Shown: positions 1 through 9,202, counted from the first letter of the stretch. The stretch: 64,000 nucleotides of DNA from Planctomycetota bacterium (GCA_012959785.1 DUCM01000010.1:288721-352720), one strand, 5' to 3'. Notes: generated by a model not told the origin, from the sequence alone. Numbers and translations are program-made.

Positions 1-1
1 G

Positions 2-55
2 GAAGAACTCGACTTCACGCCCTTCGAGGTCGAGGACTATCCCGACGAGTACTGA
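2..55 (+). CDS. C-terminal tail of an upstream gene, probably hydantoinase/oxoprolinase subunit A (partial)
   Basis: Only the last 17 codons and the TGA stop are inside the window. They read through an acidic tail ending PDEY. The stop overlaps the ATG of the next gene in a TGATG arrangement, so the two genes are translationally coupled. Because the next gene is an HyuB-family protein, and HyuA and HyuB are usually adjacent, subunit A is the most likely identity. That rests on context alone; the visible residues are too few to identify a family. Confidence 0.45.
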   Translation, partial: EELDFTPFEVEDYPDEY

Positions 56-1656
56 TGGCGCGTTCTGACTCCGGTGCCCCTGACCGCTCTCGCCTGGAGG
101 TCTTTCAGCACCTCTTCGCCGCAGTGGCCGAGGAGATGGGCGAAAGGCTCAAGCGCTCGGCCTTCTCGGTCAACATCAAGGAGCGCCAGGATTACTCCTG
201 CGCGCTCTTCGACGACGATGGCCAGATGATCGGCCAGGCCGCGCACCTGCCCGTGCACCTTGGCGCGGCGCCCATGTCGGTGGCTGCTGCCCGGGCGCGG
301 GTGGACATGGGCCCCGGCGACGCCGTGTTGCTCAACGATCCCTTCGAAGGCGGCACCCATCTGCCCGACTTGACCCTGGTGGCGCCGGTCTTTCTCAAGG
401 ACGAGGGGACCGGAGCGCCACAGGCCGCGGCGAGCTTTTTTGTGGCCAACCGAGCCCACCACGCCGATGTGGGTGGCGCCCATCCCGGCTCCATGGCCCC
501 TGCTCGCGATGTCCACGGTGAGGGCCTGCGCATTCCGCCCCTGTTGCTCATCAAGAACGGTGAACTCGACCGCGATGTGCTGCGACTCCTGCTCGCCAAC
601 ATGCGCGTACCCCGGGAACGGGAGGGCGACCTTCTGGCTCAGTGGGCGGCGGTGCGCGTGGGCGTCCTGCGCTTGACGGCCATGGCCGGCGAGTATGGCC
701 AAAGCGAATTGCGTGCCCGAGGCGCGCAACTCATGGACTGGACCTGCAATCTCACCCGCGAACTCACAGATTCGATGCCCGCCGGGAGTTGGACCTTCGA
801 GGACAGTCTCGAGCCCCACGGCAAGCAACGCAGCGCAGTGATCCGGCTGACCCTCACGAAGAGCGGCGGGCGACTCTGTTTCGACTTTCGCGCCAGCTCT
901 GACCAGCAGCCCGGTTCGATCAACGCACCTCGAGCTGTTGCTATCGCGGCAGTGGTCTATTCCCTGCGCCAACTCCTGCCCGCGGGCACGCCCACCAATG
1001 CCGGGCTCTCCCGCGAGGTGGAGATCCTGACCCGGCCAGGAAGCTTGGTGGACGCCAGCTACCCCGCGCCAGTGGCCGCCGGAAATGTCGAGACCAGCCA
1101 ACGCATCGTCGATGTTGTGGCCGGCGCTCTGGCCCAGGTCTTTCCAAAGCGCATTCCCGCCGCGAGCGCCGGGACCATGAGCAACCTGTCCTTCGGCGGG
1201 GGCGATGGCCCGGGCGACGAGGCCTTCGCCTATTACGAGACCTTGCCCGGCGGCGCCGGCGGCGGACCGGCAGGAGCCGGGGCTCACGCGCTTCAAACCC
1301 ACATGACCAACACGCGCAACACACCCATCGAGGCCCTTGAGCGCGAACTTCCCGTGCGCGTCCTGCGCTTCACGGTGCGCCGCGGATCCGGCGGGCGGGG
1401 CCGGGCCCGGGGCGGCGATGGCATCGTGCGGCGGCTGCGTTTCTTGGTGCCCGTGCGCGTGGGCTTCGTGGCCGAGCGCACGCGACTGGGTCCCTGGGGA
1501 CTGGCGGGCGGTGGCCGAGGCCGGGCGGGTGGCCTGCGCGTGCGGCTGCCTGGCAAGACCCGCGACAGCCGGGCTCCGGGCAAGTGCACCCTGGATCTGC
1601 CCGCCGGCGCCGAAGTCGAGGTCGGGACCCCCGGTGGCGGGGCCTTTGGCCGCTGA
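55..1656 (+). CDS. Hydantoinase B / 5-oxoprolinase family protein
   Basis: 533 residues, close to the usual 510-580 for HyuB-type subunits. Family hallmarks are the block NDPFEGGTHLPD near residues 94-105, the FFVANRAHHADVGG segment near 128-141, and the glycine-rich GGAGGGPAG segment in the C-terminal third. These proteins work with an ATP-using HyuA partner to open hydantoin, oxoproline or related cyclic amide rings (N-methylhydantoinase, 5-oxoprolinase, acetone carboxylase relatives). The substrate cannot be read from the sequence. The ATG overlaps the stop of the preceding gene, which fits an AB pair. The last 100 residues are very Gly/Arg rich, matching the high local GC. Confidence 0.88.
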   Translation: MARSDSGAPDRSRLEVFQHLFAAVAEEMGERLKRSAFSVNIKERQDYSCALFDDDGQMIGQAAHLPVHLGAAPMSVAAARARVDMGPGDAVLLNDPFEGGTHLPDLTLVAPVFLKDEGTGAPQAAASFFVANRAHHADVGGAHPGSMAPARDVHGEGLRIPPLLLIKNGELDRDVLRLLLANMRVPREREGDLLAQWAAVRVGVLRLTAMAGEYGQSELRARGAQLMDWTCNLTRELTDSMPAGSWTFEDSLEPHGKQRSAVIRLTLTKSGGRLCFDFRASSDQQPGSINAPRAVAIAAVVYSLRQLLPAGTPTNAGLSREVEILTRPGSLVDASYPAPVAAGNVETSQRIVDVVAGALAQVFPKRIPAASAGTMSNLSFGGGDGPGDEAFAYYETLPGGAGGGPAGAGAHALQTHMTNTRNTPIEALERELPVRVLRFTVRRGSGGRGRARGGDGIVRRLRFLVPVRVGFVAERTRLGPWGLAGGGRGRAGGLRVRLPGKTRDSRAPGKCTLDLPAGAEVEVGTPGGGAFGR

Positions 1657-1762
1657 GGGAACGATCTTCCCCTTGAACGGGGGCTGGGGCTTGCCCCGCC
1701 CGCTATGAGGCGCGAGAATCATCCCTCACCCCTCCAGCGTCCACGCACAGAGCCCTCGAATC

Positions 1763-3043
1763 ATGCCTTCTATAAGCGTCTTCGGTGCCCAATGGGGCGA
1801 TGAAGGCAAGGGAAAGATTATCGACCTGTTGTCCCGGGATGTGGACTTCGTCGTGCGTTACCAGGGTGGCGCCAATGCTGGCCACACGGTCATCGTCGGC
1901 GGCGAGAAGTATGTGCTGCACCTGATCCCCTCGGGGATACTGCACAAGGGTCGCGTGAATGTGATCGGCAATGGTTTGGCGGTCGATCCCCTGGCCTTGA
2001 TGGAGGAAATCCAGGGTCTTTGCGAGCGCGGCGTACAAGTCACCGGCGAGAACCTGCGCCTGTCGAGGGGCGCCCATGTCATCTTCCAGCACCACCGCCG
2101 CGCTGATCAGCTCGCCGAGCGTTGGCTCGGCGAGGGGCGCATCGGCACAACCGGCCGGGGCATGGGGCCGTGCTACGCGGATAAGGCGGCTCGCACGGGT
2201 CTGCGCATCGGCGACCTGCTCGAAGCCGATCGATGCCGCACTCGCTTGCAAGCGGCCCTGGCCGAGAAAAACGCGCTCTTCGAAAAAGTCCACGGCGAAG
2301 AAGCCCTCGATCTCGACACGCAGCTCGACATCTATATGGGCCTCGGCGACCAATTGCGGCCCTTCGTGGGGGACACCGGCGCCGAGGTGCGGCGGGCCTA
2401 CGACGAGGGCAAGAGCGTGCTCTTCGAGGGAGCCCAGGGCGTGATGCTCGACATCGATCACGGCACCTATCCGTTCGTGACTTCGTCGAACACCGGCACC
2501 GGCGGCGTGCCCGCGGGTGCGGCCTTTCCAGCCCAGAACATCGACCGCGCCATCGGCATTGCCAAGGCCTACTGCACTCGCGTGGGCGAGGGGCCCTTTC
2601 CCAGCGAGGATCATGGTGCCGAGGGCCAGGCCATCCGCGAAGCGGGTTGCGAGTACGGCGCCACCACCGGGCGGCCCCGGCGTTGCGGCTGGTTCGATGC
2701 CGTGGCCGTGCGCTATGCCCTGGAGCTAAACGGCGCCGAGAGCCTGGTCATGACCAATCTGGATGTCTTGTCCGGTTTTCCCGAACTGCGTGCCGCCGTG
2801 GCCTACGACTGCGACGGCGAACGCCTCGAGGACTTCCCGGCGTTCACTCCCCTGGAGAGATTCAGCCCCATCTTCGAGTCGCACCCCGGCTGGACCGAGG
2901 ACATAACGGGCGTGCGGGAGTTCGCCGACCTGCCGCCCGCAGCTCAGAGCTATGTGACCTGGATCGAGGAGATCGTGGGACGGCCCATCTCGATGCTTTC
3001 GGTGGGTCCCAGCCGCGAACAAATCATACCCCGCGGCCTGTAG
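1763..3043 (+). CDS. purA: Adenylosuccinate synthase
   Basis: 426 residues, normal length. It joins IMP and aspartate using GTP to make adenylosuccinate, the first committed step to AMP, in the cytoplasm. The N-terminus carries the phosphate-binding GAQWGDEGKGK signature, followed by GGANAGHT, GTTGRGMGPCYADK, FEGAQGVMLDIDHGTYPFVTSSN, TRVGEGPFPSE and TTGRPRRCGWFD, so all active-site blocks are present. The ATG at 1763 places the signature at residues 8-18, as expected. uppS follows after 22 bases on the same strand, so co-transcription with the isoprenoid and phospholipid genes is likely. Confidence 0.97.
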   Translation: MPSISVFGAQWGDEGKGKIIDLLSRDVDFVVRYQGGANAGHTVIVGGEKYVLHLIPSGILHKGRVNVIGNGLAVDPLALMEEIQGLCERGVQVTGENLRLSRGAHVIFQHHRRADQLAERWLGEGRIGTTGRGMGPCYADKAARTGLRIGDLLEADRCRTRLQAALAEKNALFEKVHGEEALDLDTQLDIYMGLGDQLRPFVGDTGAEVRRAYDEGKSVLFEGAQGVMLDIDHGTYPFVTSSNTGTGGVPAGAAFPAQNIDRAIGIAKAYCTRVGEGPFPSEDHGAEGQAIREAGCEYGATTGRPRRCGWFDAVAVRYALELNGAESLVMTNLDVLSGFPELRAAVAYDCDGERLEDFPAFTPLERFSPIFESHPGWTEDITGVREFADLPPAAQSYVTWIEEIVGRPISMLSVGPSREQIIPRGL

Positions 3044-3065
3044 GCAAAGAGATACACCAGACTCC

Positions 3066-3857
3066 ATGGCCGAGCCCATCCAACGCCCCGACCTCCAGGG
3101 TCCTTTCCCCGAGCACATCGCTGTCATCATGGATGGCAATGGGCGTTGGGCCGAGGGTCACGGGATGCGGCGCGTGTTCGGCCACCGCGAGGGTGTCAAC
3201 TCCGTGCGCGAGACCGTGACCGAGTGTGCACGCATGGGAGTCAAGAGCCTGACCCTGTACGCCTTTTCCGTGGAGAACTGGCAGCGGCCGCGGGTCGAGG
3301 TGCGTTACCTCATGCGGCTCCTGCGGAGTTTCTTGATCGCCGAGCGCGGCATCCTGATGGAGAACGGCGTGCGCCTGATCGGCATCGGCCGAATCGACGA
3401 CCTGCCCGACGGTGCGCGGCGCACCTTGCGAGAGACCGAGGAGCTCACCTTGAACAACAAGGGCATGCTCCTGCGCCTGGCCCTTTCCTATGGCGGGCGC
3501 ACCGAACTTGCCGACGCGACCCGGGCCCTGGCGTGCGATGTCCAGGTGGGCAAACTCGACCCCAAAGATATTTGCGAGGAGAGCCTGCGCGCCTATCTCT
3601 ACGACCCCGAAACCCCCGACCCCGACCTGTTGATCCGCACCGCAGGCGAGATGCGGCTCTCCAACTTTCTCTTGTGGCAGATCTCCTATTCCGAGCTGTA
3701 TGTCACCGATGTGTGTTGGCCGGAGTTCCGCAAGCAGCACCTGCTCGAAGCCATGCGTTCCTTCGCCACTCGCGAACGGCGCTACGGCGGTCTCTTGGCC
3801 GAAGCTTCGCCTGCGACAATGGGAGTCACCAAAGCCGGCAAGGATCGCTCGGCTTGA
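3066..3857 (+). CDS. uppS: Isoprenyl transferase (undecaprenyl diphosphate synthase)
   Basis: 263 residues, a cis-prenyltransferase that condenses isopentenyl diphosphate onto farnesyl diphosphate to make the C55 carrier lipid for cell wall and LPS sugars. The signature HIAVIMDGNGRWA, with the catalytic Asp, is near residues 18-30. GHREGVNSVRE, LTLYAFSVENWQRP, DLLIRTAGEMRLSNFLLWQ and the SELYVTDVCWPEF segment follow in the usual order. The family R-x-S-G-E box reads RTAGE here, a mild change. cdsA follows after 21 bases; a uppS-cdsA pair is common in bacteria. Confidence 0.96.
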   Translation: MAEPIQRPDLQGPFPEHIAVIMDGNGRWAEGHGMRRVFGHREGVNSVRETVTECARMGVKSLTLYAFSVENWQRPRVEVRYLMRLLRSFLIAERGILMENGVRLIGIGRIDDLPDGARRTLRETEELTLNNKGMLLRLALSYGGRTELADATRALACDVQVGKLDPKDICEESLRAYLYDPETPDPDLLIRTAGEMRLSNFLLWQISYSELYVTDVCWPEFRKQHLLEAMRSFATRERRYGGLLAEASPATMGVTKAGKDRSA

Positions 3858-3878
3858 TACACGCAGCGATCTGAACCA

Positions 3879-4739
3879 ATGGGTTTCAAGGCGGCCAAGA
3901 TCTGGAAGCGAACCTGGGTGGGGAGCTGTCTCATGGCCTTGATGGTGGGGTTCCTGTCCCTGGCCTTTGATAGCGAGCGGGGACTCGTGGTGTGGGTTGT
4001 CAGCCTGCTCTTCGCCGGCGCTTGCGTCTTTGAGTGGAGCCGCATGCAAGAGCTCGCGGCGCCCGGCCACGGAGTGATCCTGGCCCTCGCCTTGGTTGCA
4101 GCTAGCGCACCCGCCGCGGCCTATTTCGGGGGCTATGAGTTGCCTGGCTGCTGGGCCTTTGACGCCGACTGGGCACCCCTCTTGAGTCTGTTCCTGGCCT
4201 TGGCGGTGACCCTCGTGCTGGGCCTTGCTTCAAGGCGGGCGAGGCTCTCGCTGCTCGTCTTTGCCGCCCTCTGGATCTGTGTTCCCCTGCCGGCTGTCTG
4301 GAGCATCTGGGATGGCTTCGGCCCCAAAGGGCTCAGCGCCCTGCTGATCCTCTCGAAGATCGGCGACATTCTGGGCTATTACTTTGGCAGTGCCATGGGC
4401 AAGAGTCATCCCTTCCCCAACATCAGTCCCAACAAGACGACGGCAGGTTGCGTGGCTTCCCTCGTGGGCGGCACCCTCGCCGGCGGTGCCTGCGTGGCTG
4501 GCGGTCTCTTGCCCGGAGGTACCTCGGTCCTGGGAATTTTGCTGGGCTTCTTGGCGGGAGCCCTGGTCAACATCGCGGCCCAGGCTGGCGACTTGCTCGA
4601 GAGCCGCGTCAAGCGTGCCGCAAAGATCAAGGACTCGGGCTCCTGGTTCGGCCCCTCGGGGGGCGCCCTGGATCTCGTGGACAGTCTGCTCTTCTCGGTG
4701 CCCGCTGCCCTGTGCACCTGGCCCTGGATCTTCGCCTGA
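3879..4739 (+). CDS. cdsA: Phosphatidate cytidylyltransferase
   Basis: 286 residues with about eight hydrophobic segments. CdsA makes CDP-diacylglycerol from phosphatidate and CTP in the inner membrane. The region SPNKTTAGCVASLVGG and the C-terminal segment GDLLESRVKRAAKIKDSG are clear CdsA features. The signature that normally follows, PGHGGxLDRxDS, reads GPSGGALDLVDS: the His is lost and the Arg is Leu, while both aspartates remain. Position directly after uppS supports the call. Activity is likely but the signature change deserves attention. Confidence 0.9.
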   Translation: MGFKAAKIWKRTWVGSCLMALMVGFLSLAFDSERGLVVWVVSLLFAGACVFEWSRMQELAAPGHGVILALALVAASAPAAAYFGGYELPGCWAFDADWAPLLSLFLALAVTLVLGLASRRARLSLLVFAALWICVPLPAVWSIWDGFGPKGLSALLILSKIGDILGYYFGSAMGKSHPFPNISPNKTTAGCVASLVGGTLAGGACVAGGLLPGGTSVLGILLGFLAGALVNIAAQAGDLLESRVKRAAKIKDSGSWFGPSGGALDLVDSLLFSVPAALCTWPWIFA

Positions 4740-4963
4740 GACTTGGTGCCGGACCCGGCAGATTCCCGCGGGAGAGGTTCAGGCAGGAAAGAGGCCCGCT
4801 GGGGCCCCTCGGGGGCCTCGCGAGCAGCAAGATGGCCCTCCGCGTTGACAGGGACCGCCAACCTTGGCGATGCTCTAGAGGTCTGCCTCACAAACCGCTC
4901 GTCTTCGGCCAGACCAATCAGTCATGGAAGTACAAACCTTGCACCTATGCGGACCTACATAGT

Positions 4964-5986
4964 TTGATCGAAATCACTATTCCCTTGCAGTCTCGGGACG
5001 AAGCCGTCCTGGTCCTCGGTCCCTACGATCGCTTCGCCAAGCTGATCCGCCAGGCCCTCAACATCGAGCTCTTCACTCGCAATGGCAACTTGCGCATCAA
5101 GGGTGAAGAAGCAGATGTGGAGGAGTCCAAGCGGCGCGTGGACCATCTGCTGGGCAAAATTCGCAAGGGCCGCGAACTCAATTTAAAGGCCATCGAGGAA
5201 ATTCTTCTCGGTCCCCCTTCCGATCCTCTGCGACCTACTGAGGAACGCCGGATTAGCGGCCGTTCCCAGGGTCACAGCGCTTCACCCGTGCGAACCCACA
5301 GCTCCAAGGCCAGCCGCGGCTTGCGCCTGCGCCCGGTCGAACCGCGCAGCGAGTCGCAACGGCGTTACCTCGAGCTAATCGAGAAGTGCGATCTCTGTTT
5401 CGGTTGCGGCGTAGCCGGCACGGGCAAGACCTTCCTGGCCGTGGCTGCCGCGTTGGAGGCTCTGCGACGCGGGGAAGTGCGGCGCCTCGTCATCACGCGG
5501 CCGGTGGTGGAGGCTGGCGAGAACCTGGGCTTCCTGCCCGGCGATTTGCAGCAGAAGCTCAACCCCTATGTGCGGCCGATCTACGATGCGCTCTCCACGC
5601 TACTCGAGTTCGAGGATGTCACGCGCCTTGAGGATGCCGGCGTGATCGAGATGGCGCCCCTGGCGTACATGCGCGGTCGCACCCTGTCGGAGAGTTTTGT
5701 GATCCTCGACGAGGCCCAGAACACCAGCGTCGGACAGATGAAGATGTTTCTGACGCGGCTGGGAGAGGGTTCGCGCATGGTGGTCACCGGCGACCCCACA
5801 CAGAACGACCTCGCCCCACGAGTCAAGAGCGGCTTGAACGACGCCGTCGCGCGCCTGCGCAGCTACGAGGAGGTTGGTATCGTGGAATTCGGCGTCAAGG
5901 ATGTGGTGCGCCACGATCTCGTGGCCAAGGTCATTCGCGCCTACGAAACGACTCCGCCCAATGCGCCCCGGGAGGACCAGGGCTAG
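4964..5986 (+). CDS. PhoH family ATPase (PhoH/YbeZ)
   Basis: The open frame runs from much further upstream, but homology begins at LIEITIPLQSRDEAV. A TTG at 4964 would give 340 residues, the usual PhoH/YbeZ length; an in-frame ATG at 4832 is the alternative and would add 44 residues unlike the family. An N-terminal KH-like domain (about 1-110) precedes the P-loop ATPase: Walker A GVAGTGKTF near 149-157, the ITRPVVEAGENLGFLPGD block, and Walker B FVILDEAQN near 245-253. The 1-base overlap with the HD-phosphohydrolase gene and the following ybeY form the widespread phoH-HD-ybeY block linked to rRNA and RNA metabolism. Confidence 0.92.
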   Translation: MIEITIPLQSRDEAVLVLGPYDRFAKLIRQALNIELFTRNGNLRIKGEEADVEESKRRVDHLLGKIRKGRELNLKAIEEILLGPPSDPLRPTEERRISGRSQGHSASPVRTHSSKASRGLRLRPVEPRSESQRRYLELIEKCDLCFGCGVAGTGKTFLAVAAALEALRRGEVRRLVITRPVVEAGENLGFLPGDLQQKLNPYVRPIYDALSTLLEFEDVTRLEDAGVIEMAPLAYMRGRTLSESFVILDEAQNTSVGQMKMFLTRLGEGSRMVVTGDPTQNDLAPRVKSGLNDAVARLRSYEEVGIVEFGVKDVVRHDLVAKVIRAYETTPPNAPREDQG

Positions 5987-7587
5987 TGACCTTCTGGAAG
6001 CGTCTCTTGCGCGTTGGAGGACGCGCGCCACTCAAGCGCGTTTCGATCGCCAAGGCGCGAGCGATCTCGTCCCGGCCGCGCAGCGCGCCCCTGCCTCAAG
6101 CCGCGGAGAAGGTCACCCTGGCCGTGGTCACCGTGTGCCTCTCGGCCATTCTGATCGGCAGCGGCGCGGGACTTGCGTTGCGCGGCTGGTTGGGCCTCGT
6201 GATGCTGATCTCGGTGGGCCTGATCCTGTTCCTGCGCTACCTCTACGACTTTCGCCGCGAGGTTCTGTTTTCCCTGGCGCGCGTGGCGACCCTGGCCGTG
6301 TGCGTCCTGCTCAGCCTGGCTGCCCTGCGCGCCTTCGATGCTTTTGTGGGGCTCGAGCACGCCGCCTTCCTGCCGCTTTCCTTCGTGAGTTTGGTGATGG
6401 TCCTGGTTTGGAGCCGTTCGGTGGCCATCGAGGGCACGATCTTCGCCTCGGGGCTGCTGGCCCTCTACACATTCCTGCACGGCACCGGGAGTGTTGCCGC
6501 CGTGGAGGGGCTCGCTGTTTCCGTCCTGGGGGCTCTCGTGGCTGCCTTGACGGCATCTCATGTGCGCCGGCGCTCGACCTTGGTACGCGTGGGGCTTGTG
6601 ACCGGGCTTTCCCAGGCCATCGCTGCCGGGACCTTCCTGCTCCTGCGCGAGGGCTCTGCTGGGGGCACGACCGAACTCTGGACCCTGCTCCTCTTGGGTT
6701 TGCAGGGGCTCACCGTGGGGCTGCTCGTGACCGGGCTGCTGCCCACCATCGAGAGCGTCTTCTCGGTCACCACCGACATCAGCTTGCTCGAGTTGGGCAA
6801 CACCCATGAGCAACCTCTGTTGCGCAAGCTCTTGCTTGAAGCACCGGGCACCTTCCACCACTCCTACATCGTCGGCCTCTTGTCCGAGGCCGCCGCCGAA
6901 GCGGTCGGGGGCAACGCGCTCCTCGCTCGTGTGGGGGCGCTGTACCACGACATCGGCAAACTGAACAAGCCCGGCTACTTCGCCGAAAACGAACCCGACG
7001 CCCGCGAACGGCACAAAACGCTGACGCCTGAGATGAGCATGTTGATCATCTCCGCTCACCCGCGCGACGGGGTGGAGCTCGGGCGCTATTACAAGTTGCC
7101 CCAGGCCATTCTCAATTTCATGCCCGAGCACCACGGCACGGCGTTGATCGAGTACTTCTATCGCTCGGCGCAGAAAATGCGCGGGCAGGAGAATGTGCGC
7201 GAGGAGAGTTTCCGCTACGGCGGCCCCCGGCCGCGGCGCATCGAGACAGCCATCGTCATGATCGCCGACGCAGCCGAGGCCATCAGTCGCCAGATGCCCG
7301 AACCGAATCAAGCGCGCTTGCGCGAGATGGTGCACGAGGTCGCGCACCAACGCTTGCTGGATCGCCAGTTCGACGAGTGCCCGATCACCCTGGCGGATCT
7401 GGCTTTGATTGAAGAAGCCTTCCTGCGGGTGCTGCAAGCGATCTATCACCAGCGGCCGACCTATCCCAAGGGCAAGCCCAATCCCCTGGACTTGTCCCAG
7501 CCCAGCGAGGAGCGCAGAGCGGTGCAGGCCGAAGAGGAGAGCCGGGCCGCCGACGGGCGCCGCGAGGCGCTCGGAGGGCGCCGATGA
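5986..7587 (+). CDS. 7TM-type HD-domain phosphohydrolase (PgpH/YqfF-like, short form)
   Basis: 533 residues from a GTG that overlaps the phoH stop by one base. Roughly residues 40-260 are a set of membrane helices, followed by a cytoplasmic HD domain with the GTFHHS His, the metal-binding HDIGK near 321-325, PEHHGT, and the later Asp in MIADAAEA. Relatives such as Listeria PgpH hydrolyse cyclic di-AMP; that substrate is an inference here. Full-length members carry a large extracytoplasmic domain before the membrane helices (about 700-850 residues in all). It is missing here: only about 40 basic residues precede the first helix. A charged tail follows the HD domain. Confidence 0.9.
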   Translation: MTFWKRLLRVGGRAPLKRVSIAKARAISSRPRSAPLPQAAEKVTLAVVTVCLSAILIGSGAGLALRGWLGLVMLISVGLILFLRYLYDFRREVLFSLARVATLAVCVLLSLAALRAFDAFVGLEHAAFLPLSFVSLVMVLVWSRSVAIEGTIFASGLLALYTFLHGTGSVAAVEGLAVSVLGALVAALTASHVRRRSTLVRVGLVTGLSQAIAAGTFLLLREGSAGGTTELWTLLLLGLQGLTVGLLVTGLLPTIESVFSVTTDISLLELGNTHEQPLLRKLLLEAPGTFHHSYIVGLLSEAAAEAVGGNALLARVGALYHDIGKLNKPGYFAENEPDARERHKTLTPEMSMLIISAHPRDGVELGRYYKLPQAILNFMPEHHGTALIEYFYRSAQKMRGQENVREESFRYGGPRPRRIETAIVMIADAAEAISRQMPEPNQARLREMVHEVAHQRLLDRQFDECPITLADLALIEEAFLRVLQAIYHQRPTYPKGKPNPLDLSQPSEERRAVQAEEESRAADGRREALGGRR

Positions 7588-8033
7588 GAATCGAGGTGAG
7601 TTTCGATGTCCCTGCGGACCTCAACGCAGAAGAGGCCAGGCGGGCCGCGGAAGCCGCCTTGGCCCACGGTGGCCGCTCCGACGGCCAGCTCGCCATCATC
7701 TTCGTCTCCGACGAGACCCTGGCCGGTCTGCACGGACGCTTCCTGGGCGACCCGTCGCGGACCGATGTCATGGCCTTCGACCTCTCCGACGAGGAAGGGG
7801 CTGAGTTTGAGGTCTACATCAGCGTGGACCGAGCCCGCGAGGTGTCCGCCAGCCGCTCTGTCAGCTTGCAGCGCGAGTTGGCCCTGTATCTGGTCCATGG
7901 CACCCTGCATTTGTGCGGTCACGATGACCACGACGAGGATGCCCGCGCCTCCATGCGTCGCGCGGAAACGACCATAATGGACTCTCTCGGCTACCCCCGG
8001 GACGACGCGCCCCACGAGTACGCCAGCGAGTGA
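7584..8033 (+). CDS. ybeY: Endoribonuclease YbeY (16S rRNA maturation)
   Basis: 149 residues. The zinc-binding signature HGTLHLCGHDDH near residues 106-117 matches the H-G-x-L-H-L-x-G-H-D-H motif of the family, and FLGDPSRTDVMAFDLS matches the conserved upstream block. YbeY acts in 16S rRNA 3'-end processing and ribosome quality control. The ATG overlaps the preceding stop by 4 bases (ATGA), so the gene is translationally coupled to the HD phosphohydrolase gene. Confidence 0.95.
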   Translation: MRIEVSFDVPADLNAEEARRAAEAALAHGGRSDGQLAIIFVSDETLAGLHGRFLGDPSRTDVMAFDLSDEEGAEFEVYISVDRAREVSASRSVSLQRELALYLVHGTLHLCGHDDHDEDARASMRRAETTIMDSLGYPRDDAPHEYASE

Positions 8034-8302
8034 GGCGCTGTATTTCGGTGTGCGCAGGGACGCGAGACCGTTTTCTGTCATACAAACAGGAAAAAACTTT
8101 GACCCTTTCCTCTTGGTGCGACGGCAAACACGCGAGGGAAATAACACCACGCAACGCGAGGCATCCGCCGAATACCCCGCACTGCGTGATGTTGGCCACG
8201 CCGCAGTCGGCAGGAGTTTTTTTCGCCCGAGATGGCGCGTGCTTGATTGGTTGCCCCGTTTTCGTATCCACGACACTCACGACGAAGCAAAAAGAGCTGT
8301 GC

Positions 8303-9202
8303 ATGCCGGCAGTTGCAGCGGTTTCGACGTCGATCAAAGTGAAGTCCAGCGAAACGCAGTCCACCAGGACCAATCCAAAGGCCAGCAAGCCAAAAGGCGC
8401 CGACAAGCGCCAGGCTTCTGCCGCGAAGGCCCCGCCTTCCGCTGCCCTGAAAGAACGCCAGGCTCTCCTGGATGTCCTTTGGGCTGCCTATCGCGCCGAG
8501 CGCTGCGATGAGACACGCAACGGCCTGGTGGAAGCCTACCAGGGCCTGGTGAATGACGTGGCGCGGCGTTTCGGTGTGCGTCTGCCGCGCAGTGTCGACC
8601 GCGGAGACCTGATCACGGCGGCCAACTTCGGCTTGATGTCCGCCATCAGCGGCTTTGACCTGGATCGCGGTGTGCGTTTCGAGACCTACTGCGAGTTGCG
8701 CATGCGCGGCGCATTGCTGGACGAGCTGCGCACCCAGGATTACCTACCGCGGCCCTGGCGGCACCGTATCGAGCGCCAGAAACGCACCCTCGAGCGCCTG
8801 CGAGGAGAGTTGGGTGGAGAGCCCAACGACCAGGAAATGGCTGAGGCCATGGGCATGACCCTCGACGAGTACAGCAAGTTTTTCGGCATTGGCCTGCCCG
8901 GCGTACCCACCGGTTCGATGCCCGTGGACGACGACGATGGCCCGCCGATTCTAGAGGTCGTACCCGACAAGTCTTGCGAGGCCATCGGCGACAATCTGAC
9001 CAGGCAGGAACTCATGACCTTGGTCACCCAGAAGCACACCGAGCAGGAGATTCGCATTCTCTACCTGCGCTACTGGGAAGCCTTACCCATGCGCGAGATC
9101 GGACAGCTGACCGGGCTCTCGGAATCCCGCGTGTGCAAAATTCACGCACACCTGATCGAGCGCATGCAGGAACGCCTTGGCGTGCACCTCGCCGACGACT
9201 GA
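8303..9202 (+). CDS. RNA polymerase sigma factor of the FliA/WhiG type
   Basis: 299 residues from the ATG at 8303. The first 50 are a Lys/Ser/Thr/Ala-rich tail of low complexity. Sigma region 2 follows (DLITAANFGLMSAISGFDLDRG and FETYCELRMRGALLDELR, close to the FliA pattern RIRGAILDELR), then region 3 (GGEPNDQEMAEAMGMTLDEY), then region 4 with its helix-turn-helix (MREIGQLTGLSESRVCKIH). Homologues drive flagellar, sporulation or stress regulons. No flagellar gene or anti-sigma factor is visible nearby, so its regulon is unknown. A 269-base gap from ybeY suggests its own promoter. A strong hairpin follows 50 bases after the stop. Confidence 0.9.
   Translation: MPAVAAVSTSIKVKSSETQSTRTNPKASKPKGADKRQASAAKAPPSAALKERQALLDVLWAAYRAERCDETRNGLVEAYQGLVNDVARRFGVRLPRSVDRGDLITAANFGLMSAISGFDLDRGVRFETYCELRMRGALLDELRTQDYLPRPWRHRIERQKRTLERLRGELGGEPNDQEMAEAMGMTLDEYSKFFGIGLPGVPTGSMPVDDDDGPPILEVVPDKSCEAIGDNLTRQELMTLVTQKHTEQEIRILYLRYWEALPMREIGQLTGLSESRVCKIHAHLIERMQERLGVHLADD

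Noticed and set aside
4448..4963. Long N-terminal extension of the PhoH-like protein
   Set aside because: Most of it overlaps cdsA in another frame, and family similarity begins at the TTG at 4964.
5983..7449. Minus-strand open frame of 488 codons
   Set aside because: Antisense shadow of the HD phosphohydrolase; low-complexity His/Gln/Gly composition.
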